A DNA stretch of 64,000 nt, from assembly GCA_017347485.1 (NCBI GenBank), contig AP021857.1, forward strand, positions 62,001-126,000, written 5' to 3'. The position numbers and the translations under genes were made by a program. This document shows, piece by piece, positions 39,899 to 49,506 of the stretch (positions are counted from its first letter, which is position 1; each line of letters starts with the position of its first letter). This stretch comes from Candidatus Desulfobacillus denitrificans (GTDB lineage Bacteria; Pseudomonadota; Gammaproteobacteria; Burkholderiales; Rhodocyclaceae). Below the pieces are notes generated by a model, which worked only from the letters and a program-made list of their open reading frames with translations, made no database searches and was not told where the DNA came from.

Positions 39899-41293
39899 TT
39901 GCTCGACTCCCCCCTCGTTTTCGTCGACCTCGAGACCACTGGCGCCAACCCGGCGCACGACCGCATCATCGAGGTCGGCATCGTCAAGGTGAGCGGCGGC
40001 CGGCTCGACTACGAGTGGTCCACGCTGGTCGACCCGGGCGCATCCATCCCGCCGATGATCCAGGGCTTCACCGGCATCACCAACGACATGGTGCGCGGCG
40101 CGCCCTCCTTCGCCGACATCGCCGACGAGGTGTTTTCGCGCATCGAGGGCAGCGTCTTCGTCGCCCACAACGCACGCTTCGACTACGGCTTCCTCAAGAA
40201 CGAATTCAAGCGCCTCGAACGCGCCTTCCAGCCGCGCGTGCTGTGCACCGTCAAGCTTTCCCGTGCGCTCTATCCGGAGCACCACCGCCACGGCCTCGAT
40301 GCGCTGATCGCACGCCACGACCTGGGCTGCGACGCGCGCCACCGCGCGCTGGGCGACGCCCGCGTGCTGTGGGACTTCGTGCAGCTCGTGCACGCCGAGA
40401 AGCCGCCCGAGGCGATCCGCGCCGCGCTGAAGAAGGCGATGAAGTCGCCGAGCCTGCCCTCGGGCCTGGAGGCGACCGCGGTCGACGCCGTGCCGGAGTC
40501 GCCCGGCGTCTACATCTTTCATGGCGAGAACGAACTGCCGCTCTATATCGGCAAGGCCGTCAATATGCGGCTGCGCGTGCAGTCGCACTTCGCCGCCGAC
40601 CACAGCGCCGGCCGCGCCATGCGCCTCGCCCGGGAAACCAGGCGCATCGAGTGGATCGAGACCGCCGGCGAGCTCGGCGCCCTGCTGCTGGAGGCGCGCC
40701 TGATCAAGGCGCGCCAGCCCGTCCACAACCGCCACCTGCGGAAAAACGACGACTTGTGCGCCTTCCGCCTCGTCGAAGGCGGCGAGGTCGCGCTCGAGCG
40801 CGTGCCGCTCGCCGGCGCGCCGGCCGAAGAACTCGGCGAACTCTACGGCCAGTTCAAGTCGACGCGCGAGGCCCACAACACCCTGCGCGAGCTGGCCGCC
40901 GAGCACGGCCTGTGCCTGAAGCGCCTCGGGCTGGAGCAGGGCAAGGGTCCCTGTTTCAACCATCAGATCAGACGCTGCGGGGGATTCTGCGTCGGCAAGG
41001 AAAGCGCCGAGAGGCACGACCTGCGCCTGAAAGCGGCGCTCGCCGTGCTCAAGCTGCGCGCCTGGCCCTTTGCCGGGCGCATCGCCGTGCGCGAGCGCGA
41101 CGAGGCCAGCGGGCGCTGCGAGTGGCACCTCTTCGAGCACTGGTGTTACCTCGGCACCGCAAGCAGCGAAGCGGAACTGCACGAAGCCGCCGAGGCGCGC
41201 ACGGATGCCGCCTTCGACCTCGACGCCTACCGCATCCTGCGGCGCGCGCTGGAGCGGCGCGTCGACATCCTCAAGCTCGAACGCCATGAGTGA
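39899..41293 (+). CDS. DnaQ-like 3'-5' exonuclease fused to GIY-YIG nuclease (Cho-like)
   Basis: A 464-residue protein. Residues 1-165 form a DEDD exonuclease ([18 protein letters not shown]...D in HRALGDARV). Residues about 200-280 form a GIY-YIG domain ([25 protein letters not shown]) like that of UvrC and Cho, and a conserved C-terminal part follows with [13 protein letters not shown]. Proteins of this design are thought to act in DNA repair. The start is TTG 39899, directly after the terminator, since the exonuclease begins at once. Confidence 0.88.
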   Translation: MLDSPLVFVDLETTGANPAHDRIIEVGIVKVSGGRLDYEWSTLVDPGASIPPMIQGFTGITNDMVRGAPSFADIADEVFSRIEGSVFVAHNARFDYGFLKNEFKRLERAFQPRVLCTVKLSRALYPEHHRHGLDALIARHDLGCDARHRALGDARVLWDFVQLVHAEKPPEAIRAALKKAMKSPSLPSGLEATAVDAVPESPGVYIFHGENELPLYIGKAVNMRLRVQSHFAADHSAGRAMRLARETRRIEWIETAGELGALLLEARLIKARQPVHNRHLRKNDDLCAFRLVEGGEVALERVPLAGAPAEELGELYGQFKSTREAHNTLRELAAEHGLCLKRLGLEQGKGPCFNHQIRRCGGFCVGKESAERHDLRLKAALAVLKLRAWPFAGRIAVRERDEASGRCEWHLFEHWCYLGTASSEAELHEAAEARTDAAFDLDAYRILRRALERRVDILKLERHE

Positions 41294-42026
41294 AGACGGC
41301 AAGGTGCGCATCTCGAAACTCATGTCCGAGCAGGGCCTCTGCTCGCGGCGCGAGGCCGACGCCTACATCGAGCGCGGCTGGGTCTTCGTCGACGGCGTGC
41401 GCGTCACCGAGCTGGGCAGCCGCGCCTTGCCGACGCAGAAGATCACGCTTGGCAAGGAAGCCAAATCGAACCAGCTCGCGCAGGTGACGATCCTGCTCAA
41501 CAAGCCGGTCGGCTACGTCTCCGGCCAGGCCGAGCCGGGCTACAAGCCGGCGGTGACGCTGGTCAGCGCCGCCACGCACCACGCCGTCGATCGCTCGCCG
41601 CAGCGCTTCAACCCGGCGCACCTGAAAGGCCTCGCCCCGGCCGGCCGCCTCGACATCGACTCCACGGGCCTGCTGGTGCTGACCCAGGACGGCCGCATCG
41701 CCAAGCTGCTCATCGGCGAGGATTCGCGCATCGAGAAGGAGTACCTGGTGCGCGTCGAGGGCCGGCTCGACGAAAAGGGCCTCAAGCTGCTCAACCACGG
41801 CCTCTCGCTCGACGGCCAGGCGCTGAAGCCGGCCAAGGTGAGCTGGCAGAACGAGGACCAGCTGCGCTTCGTGCTGCGCGAGGGCAAGAAGCGCCAGATC
41901 CGCCGCATGTGCGAGCTGGTCGGCCTCAAGGTCACCGGCCTCAAGCGCATCCGCATCGGCAGCGTGAAACTCGGCGACCTGCCGCCGGGCAAGTGGCGCT
42001 ACCTGCGCGAGGACGAGCGTTTCTGA
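41286..42026 (+). CDS. RsuA/RluB/E/F family pseudouridine synthase
   Basis: A 246-residue enzyme with an N-terminal S4 RNA-binding domain ([21 protein letters not shown]) and a catalytic domain whose aspartate lies in [18 protein letters not shown]. The C-terminal [25 protein letters not shown] block is typical of the family (seen as [11 protein letters not shown]). It probably modifies 23S rRNA; the insertion LGKEAKSNQ...GQAEPGYKP recalls RluF. Its start overlaps the exonuclease gene by 8 bp. Confidence 0.9.
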   Translation: MSEDGKVRISKLMSEQGLCSRREADAYIERGWVFVDGVRVTELGSRALPTQKITLGKEAKSNQLAQVTILLNKPVGYVSGQAEPGYKPAVTLVSAATHHAVDRSPQRFNPAHLKGLAPAGRLDIDSTGLLVLTQDGRIAKLLIGEDSRIEKEYLVRVEGRLDEKGLKLLNHGLSLDGQALKPAKVSWQNEDQLRFVLREGKKRQIRRMCELVGLKVTGLKRIRIGSVKLGDLPPGKWRYLREDERF

Positions 42027-42042
42027 GCGGGCGCTGCCGAGC

Positions 42043-42633
42043 ATGGAGAAACCCGACGCCCCCTCCTGCGAGCGCAACCGCGAGCCGATCCTCGCCGTGC
42101 TGCGCCAGCACTTCGCCGACCGCCGCCGCGTGCTCGAGATCGGCAGCGGCACTGGCCAGCATGCGGTCTTCTTCGCCGCCGCGCTGCCGCAGCTCGAATG
42201 GCAGGCCAGCGACCGCGCGGAGAACCTGCCCGGCATCCGCGCCTGGCGCGAAGACGCCGCCCTGCCCAACACGCCGCCGCCGATCGAATTCGACGTCAAC
42301 GGCGCCTGGCCGGTGCAGCGCTACGACGCGATTTTCAGCGCCAACACCCTGCACATCATGAGCTGGGCCGAGGACGAGCGCCTGTTCGCCGGCCTGCCGG
42401 ACATCATGACGGCGGACGCGAAACTGATCGTCTACGGCGCCTTCAATTACGGCGGGCGCTTCACCAGCGAGAGCAATGCCGCCTTCGACGCCTGGCTGAA
42501 GGCGCGCGGCGCGCACCAGGGCCTCCGCGATTTCGAGGCGGTGGATGTGCTCGCCCGTGCCGCCGGCCTGCGTCTCGTCGAGGACCGTCCCATGCCCTCG
42601 AACAACCGCTGCCTCGTCTGGCAACGCACCTAG
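42043..42633 (+). CDS. DUF938 family SAM-dependent methyltransferase
   Basis: A 196-residue protein with a class I methyltransferase site VLEIGSGTGQHAVFFA and the DUF938 marks CERNREPILAVL (N-terminus), FSANTLHIMSW and YGAFNYGGRFTSESNAAFD (seen as YGAFNYGGRFTS). Substrate is unknown. It lies 16 bp after the pseudouridine synthase gene in the same direction. Confidence 0.87.
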   Translation: MEKPDAPSCERNREPILAVLRQHFADRRRVLEIGSGTGQHAVFFAAALPQLEWQASDRAENLPGIRAWREDAALPNTPPPIEFDVNGAWPVQRYDAIFSANTLHIMSWAEDERLFAGLPDIMTADAKLIVYGAFNYGGRFTSESNAAFDAWLKARGAHQGLRDFEAVDVLARAAGLRLVEDRPMPSNNRCLVWQRT

Positions 42634-42642
42634 CATCCTCCC

Positions 42643-42679
42643 CTCTCCCGCGAGCGGGGGAGGGGCCGGGGGAGAGGGC
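42643..42679. repeat. G/C-rich palindrome
   Basis: CCCCTCTCCCGC / GCGGGGGAGGGG, with trailing GGGGGAGAGGG next to the ATG at 42680. Same family as 4493, 5032 and 6239. Confidence 0.65.
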
Positions 42680-42817
42680 ATGCAGCCTCAAATCCTGAAC
42701 AGCGCCGAAGCCCTCCCCGAATCCGGCTGGCAGCGCCTCGCCACCGGCAACGACCCCTTCATCAGCCGCGCCTTCCTCGGCGCGGCGGAATCCACCGGCG
42801 CCGCACCTGCCGTTTAA
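42680..42817 (+). pseudogene. 5' remnant of a GNAT-like (DUF482) gene
   Basis: A 45-residue open frame, starting MQPQILNSAEALPESGWQRL, with GNDPFISRAFLGAAESTGAA. This matches my recollection of the N-terminus of the DUF482/GNAT (peptidogalycan biosynthesis-like) family, which normally runs to about 380 residues. After residue 45 the sequence passes into a stop and an intergenic palindrome, so only the first part is left. A short functional peptide is unlikely. Confidence 0.6.
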
Positions 42818-42874
42818 AAGTCTCTGCGATACGGCGATGGGAAGCGGGAAGGGCTGGAAGCGGCCAGAACCATT

Positions 42875-42951
42875 ATTCCGGGGCCGCGCAGCGGAACCCG
42901 GAATCCAGTGGTTTTGTTCGAGCGTAACTGGATTCCCGCGTTCGCGGGAAT
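42875..42951. repeat. ATTCCGGG / GGAATCCAG palindromic repeat
   Basis: Nested inverted repeats: ATTCCGGG (42875) with CCCGGAAT (42897-42904); GGAATCCAG (42900-42908) with CTGGATTCC (42928-42936); ATTCCCGCG with CGCGGGAAT (42932-42951). It looks like the common intergenic repeat of the CTGGATTCCCGC type seen in many proteobacteria. Confidence 0.7.
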
Positions 42952-42978
42952 GGCCGGATCGGGCCGAAAGCTCGCTCC

Positions 42979-43002
42979 CGCCGTCCTGCGCAGACTGACT
43001 TT
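42979..43002 (-). repeat. 24-bp bipartite motif, copy 8 (intergenic)
   Basis: Minus strand: AAAGTCAGTC, spacer TGCGCAGG, ACGGCG. Both halves exact; 44 bp past the lgt stop. Confidence 0.85.
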
Positions 43003-43046
43003 TCCTGCGTGCCTGATTCGGCCGGCCCCGGATGCGCTTTTCCAGC

Positions 43047-43838
43047 CTACCTGGCCGCTGCTTTCCTCGACCAGACCAGCATCGCCACGCCGGCGGCGAT
43101 CATCGGCAGGCTCAGCCACTGCCCCATGCTGATCGTGTAGCTGAGGCCGAAGATGCCGGCGTCCGGCTCGCGGAAGAACTCGGCGATGAAGCGCACCGTG
43201 CCGTAGCCGATGAGGAACACCGCCGACACCGCACCCAGTGCGCGCGGCTTCGCCGAGAACCACCACAGCACGGCGAACAGCACGACGCCCTCGAGGAAGG
43301 CCTGGTAGAGCTGGGACGGGTGGCGCGCGACGGCGTCGACGTGGGGAAACACCATCGCCCAGGGCAGCGAGGGATCGGCGGCGCGCCCCCACAGCTCGCC
43401 GTTGATGAAGTTGCCGAGGCGGCCGAAGCCCAGCCCGGGCGGCACCAGCGGCGCGATGAAGTCCATCACCGCGAACCAGGCGAGCTTTTTCTTGCGCGCA
43501 TACACAGTCAGTGCCGCCAGCACGCCGAGGAAGCCGCCGTGGAAGCTCATGCCGCCCTTCCAGACGGCGAGGATCTCCAGCGGGTTGGCGAGGTAGTGCG
43601 CCGGCTCGTAGAACAGCACCTGGCCGAGCCGCCCGCCGATCACCACGCCGAGCACGCCGTAGAAGAGCAGGTCGTCGATGTCCTTCGCCGTCCAGTTGAG
43701 ATCGGGCCGGCGCGCGATGCGCCGGCGGCCGAGCATGACGAAGGCGACGAAGCCGGCGAGGTACATCAGCCCGTACCAGCGCACCGAGAGCGGGCCGAGG
43801 GAAAAGGCCACGGGGTCGATGTGGGGATAGGTCAGCAT
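43047..43838 (-). CDS. lgt: Prolipoprotein diacylglyceryl transferase
   Basis: A 263-residue inner-membrane enzyme, with about seven helices, that attaches diacylglycerol to the lipobox cysteine of prolipoproteins. Signature [17 protein letters not shown] is complete, and the N-terminal [12 protein letters not shown] and [12 protein letters not shown] blocks are present. It is divergent from ilvD. Potential clients in this window include the LivK-like lipoprotein at 53920. Confidence 0.96.
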   Translation of the reverse strand: MLTYPHIDPVAFSLGPLSVRWYGLMYLAGFVAFVMLGRRRIARRPDLNWTAKDIDDLLFYGVLGVVIGGRLGQVLFYEPAHYLANPLEILAVWKGGMSFHGGFLGVLAALTVYARKKKLAWFAVMDFIAPLVPPGLGFGRLGNFINGELWGRAADPSLPWAMVFPHVDAVARHPSQLYQAFLEGVVLFAVLWWFSAKPRALGAVSAVFLIGYGTVRFIAEFFREPDAGIFGLSYTISMGQWLSLPMIAAGVAMLVWSRKAAAR

Positions 43839-43907
43839 GGCGGTGGCGATGGGCTAAAATCCCGATTCTAGCTTAGGGCCGGCAGCGGCCCGTATATTGG
43901 AGCCGCC

Positions 43908-45758
43908 ATGCCCGAATACCGTTCCCGCACTTCCACCCACGGCCGCAACATGGCCGGCGCGCGCGCGCTGTGGCGCGCCACCGGCATCAAGGAAGGCGAT
44001 TTCGGCAAGCCGATCATCGCCGTGGTGAATTCGTTCACGCAGTTCGTGCCGGGCCACGTGCACCTGAAGGACATGGGCCAGCTCGTCGCGCGCCAGATCG
44101 AGGCGGCCGGCGGCATCGCCAAGGAGTTCAACACCATCGCCGTCGACGACGGCATCGCCATGGGCCACGGCGGCATGCTGTATTCGCTGCCCTCGCGCGA
44201 GCTGATCGCCGATTCCGTCGAGTACATGGTGAACGCGCACACGGCGGACGCCATGGTATGCATCTCCAACTGCGACAAGATCACCCCGGGCATGCTGATG
44301 GCGGCGCTGCGCCTGAACATTCCGGCGGTGTTCGTCTCCGGCGGGCCGATGGAGGCGGGCAAGGTGAAGTGGCACGGCGAGACCCGCATGGTCGACCTGA
44401 TCGACGCCATCTACGAGGCGGCGGATGCGAAGAACAGCGACGAGGAAGTGAACGCCATGGAGCGCTCGGCCTGTCCGACCTGCGGCTCCTGCTCGGGCAT
44501 GTTCACCGCCAACTCGATGAACTGCCTGACCGAGGCGTTGGGCCTCGCCCTGCCCGGCAACGGCTCGCTGCTCGCCACCCACGCCGACCGCGAGAAGCTC
44601 TTCGTCAAGGCAGGCCGCCTGATCGTCGACCTGGCGAAGCGCTACTACGAGAACAACGACGCCTCGGTGCTGCCGCGTTCCATCGCCTCGTTCGCCGCCT
44701 TCGAGAACGCCATCGCCCTCGACATTTCCATGGGCGGCTCGACCAACACCGTGCTGCACCTGCTGGCCGCGGCGCAGGAGGCCGGCGTGAATTTCACCAT
44801 GGCCGACATCGACAGGATGTCGCGCCGCGTGCCCTGCCTGGCCAAGGTGGCGCCGGCGACGCAGCAGTACCACATGGAGGACGTGCACCGCGCCGGCGGC
44901 ATCATGGCCATCCTCGGCGAGCTCGACCGCGCCGGACTCCTCAACCGCGACTGCCCGACGGTGCTGTATCCGACGCTGGGCGAGGCGCTCGACTGCTGCG
45001 ACGTCAAGCGCAATGCCGATCCGGCGGTGCATGAATTCTTCCGCGCCGCGCCCGGCGGCGTGCCGACGCAGACGGCCTTCTCGCAAAATCGCCGCTTCCC
45101 GAAGCTCGACCTCGACCGCGCCAACGGCTGCATCCGCGACCAGGGGCACGCCTATTCGCAGGACGGCGGGCTGGCGGTGCTGTTCGGCAACATCGCCGAG
45201 AAGGGCTGCATCGTGAAGACGGCCGGCGTGGACGACTCCATCCTCAAGTTCACCGGCCGCGCCCGCGTCTGCGAATCGCAGGAGGAGGCGGTGGAGAAGA
45301 TCCTCGCCGGCAAGATCGTCGCCGGCGACGTCGTCGTCGTGCGCTACGAGGGGCCGAAGGGCGGCCCCGGCATGCAGGAGATGCTCTATCCGACCTCGTA
45401 CATCAAGTCGATGGGGCTGGGCAAGGAATGCGCGCTGCTCACCGACGGCCGCTTCTCCGGCGGCACCTCGGGCCTGTCGATCGGCCACGCCTCGCCCGAG
45501 GCGGCGGCCGGCGGCGCCATCGGCCTGGTCGAGGAGGGCGACACCATCGAGATCGACATCCCCAACCGGCGCATCCACCTCGCCGTGGAAAAGTCAGTCC
45601 TGGTGGCACGGCGCAAGGCGATGGAGGCGAAGGGCGCCGCCGCCTGGAAGCCGGCCCAGCGCAAACGCACCGTCTCCGCGGCGCTCAAGGCCTACGCCGC
45701 CATGACCACCAGCGCCGACACCGGCGCCGTGCGCGACGTATCGCAGCTCGAGCGCTGA
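43908..45758 (+). CDS. ilvD: Dihydroxy-acid dehydratase
   Basis: A 616-residue iron-sulfur enzyme of isoleucine and valine synthesis. N-terminus [35 protein letters not shown] and [18 protein letters not shown] (cluster cysteines, about residue 187), C-terminal [14 protein letters not shown]. Full length. A 24-bp motif copy (45590-45613) encodes [10 protein letters not shown] near the C-terminus. The stop overlaps the next gene (TGATG). Confidence 0.97.
   Translation: MPEYRSRTSTHGRNMAGARALWRATGIKEGDFGKPIIAVVNSFTQFVPGHVHLKDMGQLVARQIEAAGGIAKEFNTIAVDDGIAMGHGGMLYSLPSRELIADSVEYMVNAHTADAMVCISNCDKITPGMLMAALRLNIPAVFVSGGPMEAGKVKWHGETRMVDLIDAIYEAADAKNSDEEVNAMERSACPTCGSCSGMFTANSMNCLTEALGLALPGNGSLLATHADREKLFVKAGRLIVDLAKRYYENNDASVLPRSIASFAAFENAIALDISMGGSTNTVLHLLAAAQEAGVNFTMADIDRMSRRVPCLAKVAPATQQYHMEDVHRAGGIMAILGELDRAGLLNRDCPTVLYPTLGEALDCCDVKRNADPAVHEFFRAAPGGVPTQTAFSQNRRFPKLDLDRANGCIRDQGHAYSQDGGLAVLFGNIAEKGCIVKTAGVDDSILKFTGRARVCESQEEAVEKILAGKIVAGDVVVVRYEGPKGGPGMQEMLYPTSYIKSMGLGKECALLTDGRFSGGTSGLSIGHASPEAAAGGAIGLVEEGDTIEIDIPNRRIHLAVEKSVLVARRKAMEAKGAAAWKPAQRKRTVSAALKAYAAMTTSADTGAVRDVSQLER
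45590..45613 (+). repeat. 24-bp bipartite motif, copy 9 (in ilvD)
   Basis: Plus strand: AAAGTCAGTC, spacer CTGGTGGC, ACGGCG. Both halves exact; coding strand, read AAG TCA GTC. Confidence 0.85.
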
Positions 45759-46192
45759 TGGGCGCAACCGCCGCCGAGTTCGAGCAGCTCTACAGCGGCC
45801 GCCTGTGGAGCCTGCTGTCCTGGCAGCAGCTCTCCGACTTCTGGGCGCGCATCGATCGCGGCGCCGGCTGGTATCTCTATGCGGTGGGCGAGCCGCCGCC
45901 GGCGGCGCCGGCGACGGCGGAAGAGGTGGAACGCTTCCTCGCCGAGACCGACGCGCTGCTGCGCAAGGAGCACCATCACGACTACTGCGGCATTGTCTAC
46001 GCCGACGACCTCGAAGCGCCGCGCATCGTCAAGATCTACGACCCGAACAACCTCGGCGTCTCCTGCGGCTTCAGCAAGAACCCGCCGCCGCCCGGCTGGA
46101 TCATGAGCCGCGTGCCGCCCGTCGAACTGCAACGCGCCGGCCCCCTGCCGGAATCCCGCAAGCGCTGGTGGCGCAGTCTCCTTGGCGCCTGA
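45758..46192 (+). CDS. Conserved hypothetical protein coupled to ilvD
   Basis: A 144-residue soluble protein. It is rich in Trp (LWSLLSWQQLSDFWARIDRG, seen as LSWQQLSDFW) and contains HHHDYCGIVYADDLEAPRIVKIYDPNNLGVSCG, where the histidine cluster HHHDYC could bind a metal. The start ATG 45758 overlaps the ilvD stop (TGATG), so co-translation is likely. I do not know its function; position suggests a link to branched-chain synthesis or to its iron-sulfur enzyme, but this is a guess. Confidence 0.75.
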   Translation: MGATAAEFEQLYSGRLWSLLSWQQLSDFWARIDRGAGWYLYAVGEPPPAAPATAEEVERFLAETDALLRKEHHHDYCGIVYADDLEAPRIVKIYDPNNLGVSCGFSKNPPPPGWIMSRVPPVELQRAGPLPESRKRWWRSLLGA

Positions 46193-46273
46193 GGGCAGAT
46201 CGTCCTTGCTTCGCTCCGCTTCCGGGTCTAGGATGATGGCATTAGACTGATAATCCGCGCGCCAGGCTCGCGC

Positions 46274-46336
46274 GGTCAGACCCCGACGGCAGGCTCGCCG
46301 CCGGGTTGCCAAAGGCAAAGGAGGGGGGTCTGATCC
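46274..46336. repeat. GGTCAGACCCC inverted repeat
   Basis: GGTCAGACCCC (46274-46284) and GGGGTCTGATCC (46325-46336) form a long stem with inner GC-rich pairing (GGCAGGCTCGCCGCC). It lies in the leader before the exported-protein cluster and resembles the dispersed GGGGTCTGA repeats seen in many proteobacterial genomes. Confidence 0.5.
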
Positions 46337-46374
46337 AAAGTCCGCTTCGGTCAGGCGGGTGCGCGTGCGCAAGG

Positions 46375-48090
46375 TTGCGACAGTGTGCGCTGCCGGTGAT
46401 CGTATTGGGCCTGGCCAGTTCTTCGGCAAGGGCCGGCACCCAGTTCTCCGACAACTCCACCGTGCTGTCCCAATTCGCCCAGGCTTCCGGCGCGCCCGCG
46501 CCTCGGCTCGCCCCGGACGAAGACGGCGCGACCAGGATCGAATGGCACGGCGGCGCCACGGTCGATTTCTATTCGCGCAGCGCCAGCGGCGGCGCGACCC
46601 TGACGCCCTACAGCGGCGGCCACTTCCACCGTATCGGCATGCAAAGCGACCTGCGCGGAACGGCGTCCGAGGGCGATGTGTCCTGGGCGCAGTTCGCCCT
46701 GACCCAGTCCGACGACCCCTCCGCGATCATGCTGGGCAATTCCCAGATCAACACCCTCAACGTCGGCCGCGCCGGGCTGGGCTACCGCGTCGCTTTCGGC
46801 GACGTGGCGGTCAACCATTCCTCGTTCGGCGCCAACCTGCCGCTGCGCGGCCTGCTGGCGCAGCGCTACTTCGGCCAGACCCTGGTGTCGGCCTCGGCCG
46901 GCGTCATTGCCGAAAGCTGGGAAGCGCTGGCCGACCAGGGACGGCGGCGCATGTTCCTGAAGAACGCCTACGCCCTCAAGGCCGAATCCTCCTTCGGCCA
47001 GAATCTCCAGGCCTACGCCACGGCGCAGGGCTACCGCGAGGACGGCGACTCGGTCGGCGCCAATGTCCTGGCACAGGTGCCTTCGTCGGGCAGCACGGCC
47101 ACCGCCGGATTGAACTGGCGCGAGGGGCGGTATTACCTTCAGGCAGAGGGCGGGCTCAGCCGCTACGGCGAAAAGGGGCTGGACGGCCACCGTGACCGGG
47201 CGCTGATCGTCGACGGCGGCTGGCAGGGCGACAAGCTCGGCCTGCGTCTCGGCCATCACGATCTGGGGCGCTACTACGCCAGCCTGTCGGGACTCGCCGG
47301 CGCCGGCATCCGCGAGACCTACGCCAACGCCAGCTGGCAGGCGGCCCAGTGGATGAGCCTGACCGGAGACGTGCGCCGATCGGAAAACCGGATGGCGGCG
47401 CCGCCCGTGCCGCCGCCGCCGCCCACCATCCCGCCGACACCGGTCATGCCTTACATCCCGTTCATCGGCAAGACCGAGGCCGCCAGCCTGCGCGCGCAGA
47501 TCAATTTTCCCAGCGTGCCCGGCCTCGGGCTCGGCCTGAGCGCCGGCGAATCGCACGGCAAGAGCAGCGGCGGCGCCAGCAACCGCAGCCAGAATCAGGG
47601 CGCGACCCTGAGCTATGCGGCGATGGCCTGGAACGCCTCGCTCGGCTACCAGAACAGCAAGCAGTCGAACAGCGTCACTGCCGGATCCGACAGCCGCACG
47701 GATACCTGGTCCGCCAGCTACGGGCGCAACTGGAGCGATGCCACCGACGTGGTGCCGGCCTCCTGGACGCTGAATGCCACCGCAACAGCCAGCACCCAGC
47801 GCCAGCACCTCGAAACCGGTGCAACCGCCGCCCTGAACACCCTCAATCTTGTGATCAGCGGGGAACGGCAGCCCTGGGGCCGCCTGAGCGCGATTCTCGG
47901 CGGCAGCCGTGGCCATGACGCGACCGGCGGCGGCCTGCGCCAGTATTGGTACCAGCTTGACGCCGGGCGGGCGCTCGGCCAGCGCGGCGGCCTCCGCCTC
48001 TACCTGCGCGGCACCAGCAGCTTCCAGGATCGCGCCGCCATCGCCTGGCGCGACCGCCTGGCCGGCATCCAGTTGAGCTACGCCTTCTGA
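46375..48090 (+). CDS. Probable outer-membrane beta-barrel protein
   Basis: From TTG 46375 this is 571 residues with a signal peptide (RQCALPVIVLGLASSSARA, cut before Gly). Another TTG at 46306 is in frame; neither has a clear ribosome site. The mature protein is a succession of amphipathic strands with alternating hydrophobic residues and aromatic girdles, ending LSYAF, the terminal aromatic typical of outer-membrane barrels. A proline loop (PPVPPPPPTIPPTPVMP, about 345) probably faces outside or links two parts. No family recognised. It is the first of five exported-protein genes. Confidence 0.75.
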   Translation: MRQCALPVIVLGLASSSARAGTQFSDNSTVLSQFAQASGAPAPRLAPDEDGATRIEWHGGATVDFYSRSASGGATLTPYSGGHFHRIGMQSDLRGTASEGDVSWAQFALTQSDDPSAIMLGNSQINTLNVGRAGLGYRVAFGDVAVNHSSFGANLPLRGLLAQRYFGQTLVSASAGVIAESWEALADQGRRRMFLKNAYALKAESSFGQNLQAYATAQGYREDGDSVGANVLAQVPSSGSTATAGLNWREGRYYLQAEGGLSRYGEKGLDGHRDRALIVDGGWQGDKLGLRLGHHDLGRYYASLSGLAGAGIRETYANASWQAAQWMSLTGDVRRSENRMAAPPVPPPPPTIPPTPVMPYIPFIGKTEAASLRAQINFPSVPGLGLGLSAGESHGKSSGGASNRSQNQGATLSYAAMAWNASLGYQNSKQSNSVTAGSDSRTDTWSASYGRNWSDATDVVPASWTLNATATASTQRQHLETGATAALNTLNLVISGERQPWGRLSAILGGSRGHDATGGGLRQYWYQLDAGRALGQRGGLRLYLRGTSSFQDRAAIAWRDRLAGIQLSYAF

Positions 48091-48146
48091 ATGGCGTCAA
48101 CCCGCGGCCGGCCGCCCCGTTTATCGATTATGCATAAGGGAAACTC

Positions 48147-48983
48147 ATGAACGCCGCCCTGCCGCTCCTGCTCCTCGGCCTGCTGCTGGCCGCCCCCGCC
48201 GGGGCGCAGCCCGCCGTGCCGGCGCAGTCCGCCCAGGTTGCCGGCTTCGAGGACATGAAGGCGGCGCGCACGGCCCTCGACGAACTGATCCGCGCCTACG
48301 AGACCGGCGACGTCGGCCTGATCCAGTCGCGCCTCGATCCGGGCATGATCGGCTACCAGCGCTTCATCGACGGCCTGCGCCGCGACACGACCGCCCTGAA
48401 GCAGATCCGCCTGCATCTGTTCGAAGCCAACGTCACCGCCGGTCCCGACGTGACGATGATCGAGGCGGCCTGGGAGAAGCGCTTCTTCGGTGTCGCCGAC
48501 TTCACGCCGGGTCTCTTCCGCGGCCGCAGCACTTTCCTCATGCACCGTGCCAAAGAGGGCTGGCGTCTGGCTGCCGTCTCCGGCGACAACCCCTTTTCCA
48601 GCGAAGCGGGCGCGCTGGCGACGCTGTCGGTGATGCCCGCCGCCCTGCCCCTGGGCAGCCTGGCGCCCTGCCCGGGCGCGGCCGTGCCGCTGGCCATCGA
48701 GCTGGTCGATCCCGACCTGGCCGGCCTGAACAGCGTGACGATCGAACTCGCAAGCAGCCAGGGCGACCGCGAGGGCATCGTGCTCACCGCCGTGTCGCCC
48801 GGCCGCTTCAGACGGCCGACGACGCCGGTCTGCCAGGAATTTTTCGCGCCGATTCCGGGCAGCGGCATCGTCGAGGTCAATGCCGCCGCCGTCCCGGCGA
48901 CACTGACTTTTCGCTACATCGACGCCAACCCCGGCGCCAATCGGCCGCCGGCGACGCTGATGCGCGCGGTCGTCATCAGATAA
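48147..48983 (+). CDS. Exported protein with NTF2-like domain
   Basis: A 278-residue protein with a clear signal peptide (PLLLLGLLLAAPAGAQ). Residues about 35-150 look like an NTF2/SnoaL-like alpha-beta barrel (ARTALDELIRAYETGDVGLIQSRLDP, seen as ELIRAYETGDV; FLMHRAKEGWRLAAVSGD), a fold used for small-molecule or protein binding. The C-terminal half is beta-rich with two cysteines. It would act in the periplasm. A 24-bp motif copy with one mismatch is near its 3' end. Confidence 0.72.
   Translation: MNAALPLLLLGLLLAAPAGAQPAVPAQSAQVAGFEDMKAARTALDELIRAYETGDVGLIQSRLDPGMIGYQRFIDGLRRDTTALKQIRLHLFEANVTAGPDVTMIEAAWEKRFFGVADFTPGLFRGRSTFLMHRAKEGWRLAAVSGDNPFSSEAGALATLSVMPAALPLGSLAPCPGAAVPLAIELVDPDLAGLNSVTIELASSQGDREGIVLTAVSPGRFRRPTTPVCQEFFAPIPGSGIVEVNAAAVPATLTFRYIDANPGANRPPATLMRAVVIR
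48887..48910 (-). repeat. 24-bp bipartite motif, copy 10
   Basis: Minus strand: AAAGTCAGTG (last base differs), spacer TCGCCGGG, ACGGCG exact. Confidence 0.7.
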
Positions 48984-49001
48984 CGGGCCGGAGCCATCGA
49001 C

Positions 49002-49457
49002 ATGCGTCTTTGTCTGGTCCCGATCGCATTGGCCCTGGCCGCAAGTGCGGGCGTTCAGGCGCGCAATACGGAAGTAGTGCCGGGCGAGACGCGCACGGAA
49101 AACGTGGACAGGCGGCCTGCAAGTCGAGCGCCAGCCCGGGTCGCGCCGGGTACGAGCGCGCCGCCCGTGACGGGCGCGCCGCCGAACAACACGCAGCCGA
49201 GGTCGCTCCCGGCGGCCGGCTCGATGAACATGCCGCCCCTGCAGCCGCCTCCTGGCCAGTCGCCCAACGGCGGGGCGCTCCCCGGCCTGGTCAGCACCGG
49301 GACGCTGACCGTGACGGGCATGGGCGCCCAGGGCAAGCGCCTGCCGGAAACAATTTCTACAGGCGCCCTGACCGCGATGGGGATAGGCGCGATTGCGATT
49401 GGCTTGCCCAAGACGGTGACGACCGGGCCGCTCGGGGCGACGGGGACTGCCCAATGA
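49002..49457 (+). CDS. Small exported protein with three internal repeats
   Basis: A 151-residue protein with a signal peptide (LVPIALALAASAGVQA). The middle is proline- and alanine-rich and probably disordered (about 35-95). The end carries three imperfect repeats: STGTLTVTGMG, STGALTAMGIG and TTGPLGATGT. Such repeats suggest a small beta structure. No family recognised. It lies 18 bp after the NTF2-like gene. Confidence 0.6.
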   Translation: MRLCLVPIALALAASAGVQARNTEVVPGETRTENVDRRPASRAPARVAPGTSAPPVTGAPPNNTQPRSLPAAGSMNMPPLQPPPGQSPNGGALPGLVSTGTLTVTGMGAQGKRLPETISTGALTAMGIGAIAIGLPKTVTTGPLGATGTAQ

Positions 49458-49506
49458 AGAGTCGCCTGTCATATAACAGCTTGATCGGTCGGTCCAGGAG
49501 GATGAG

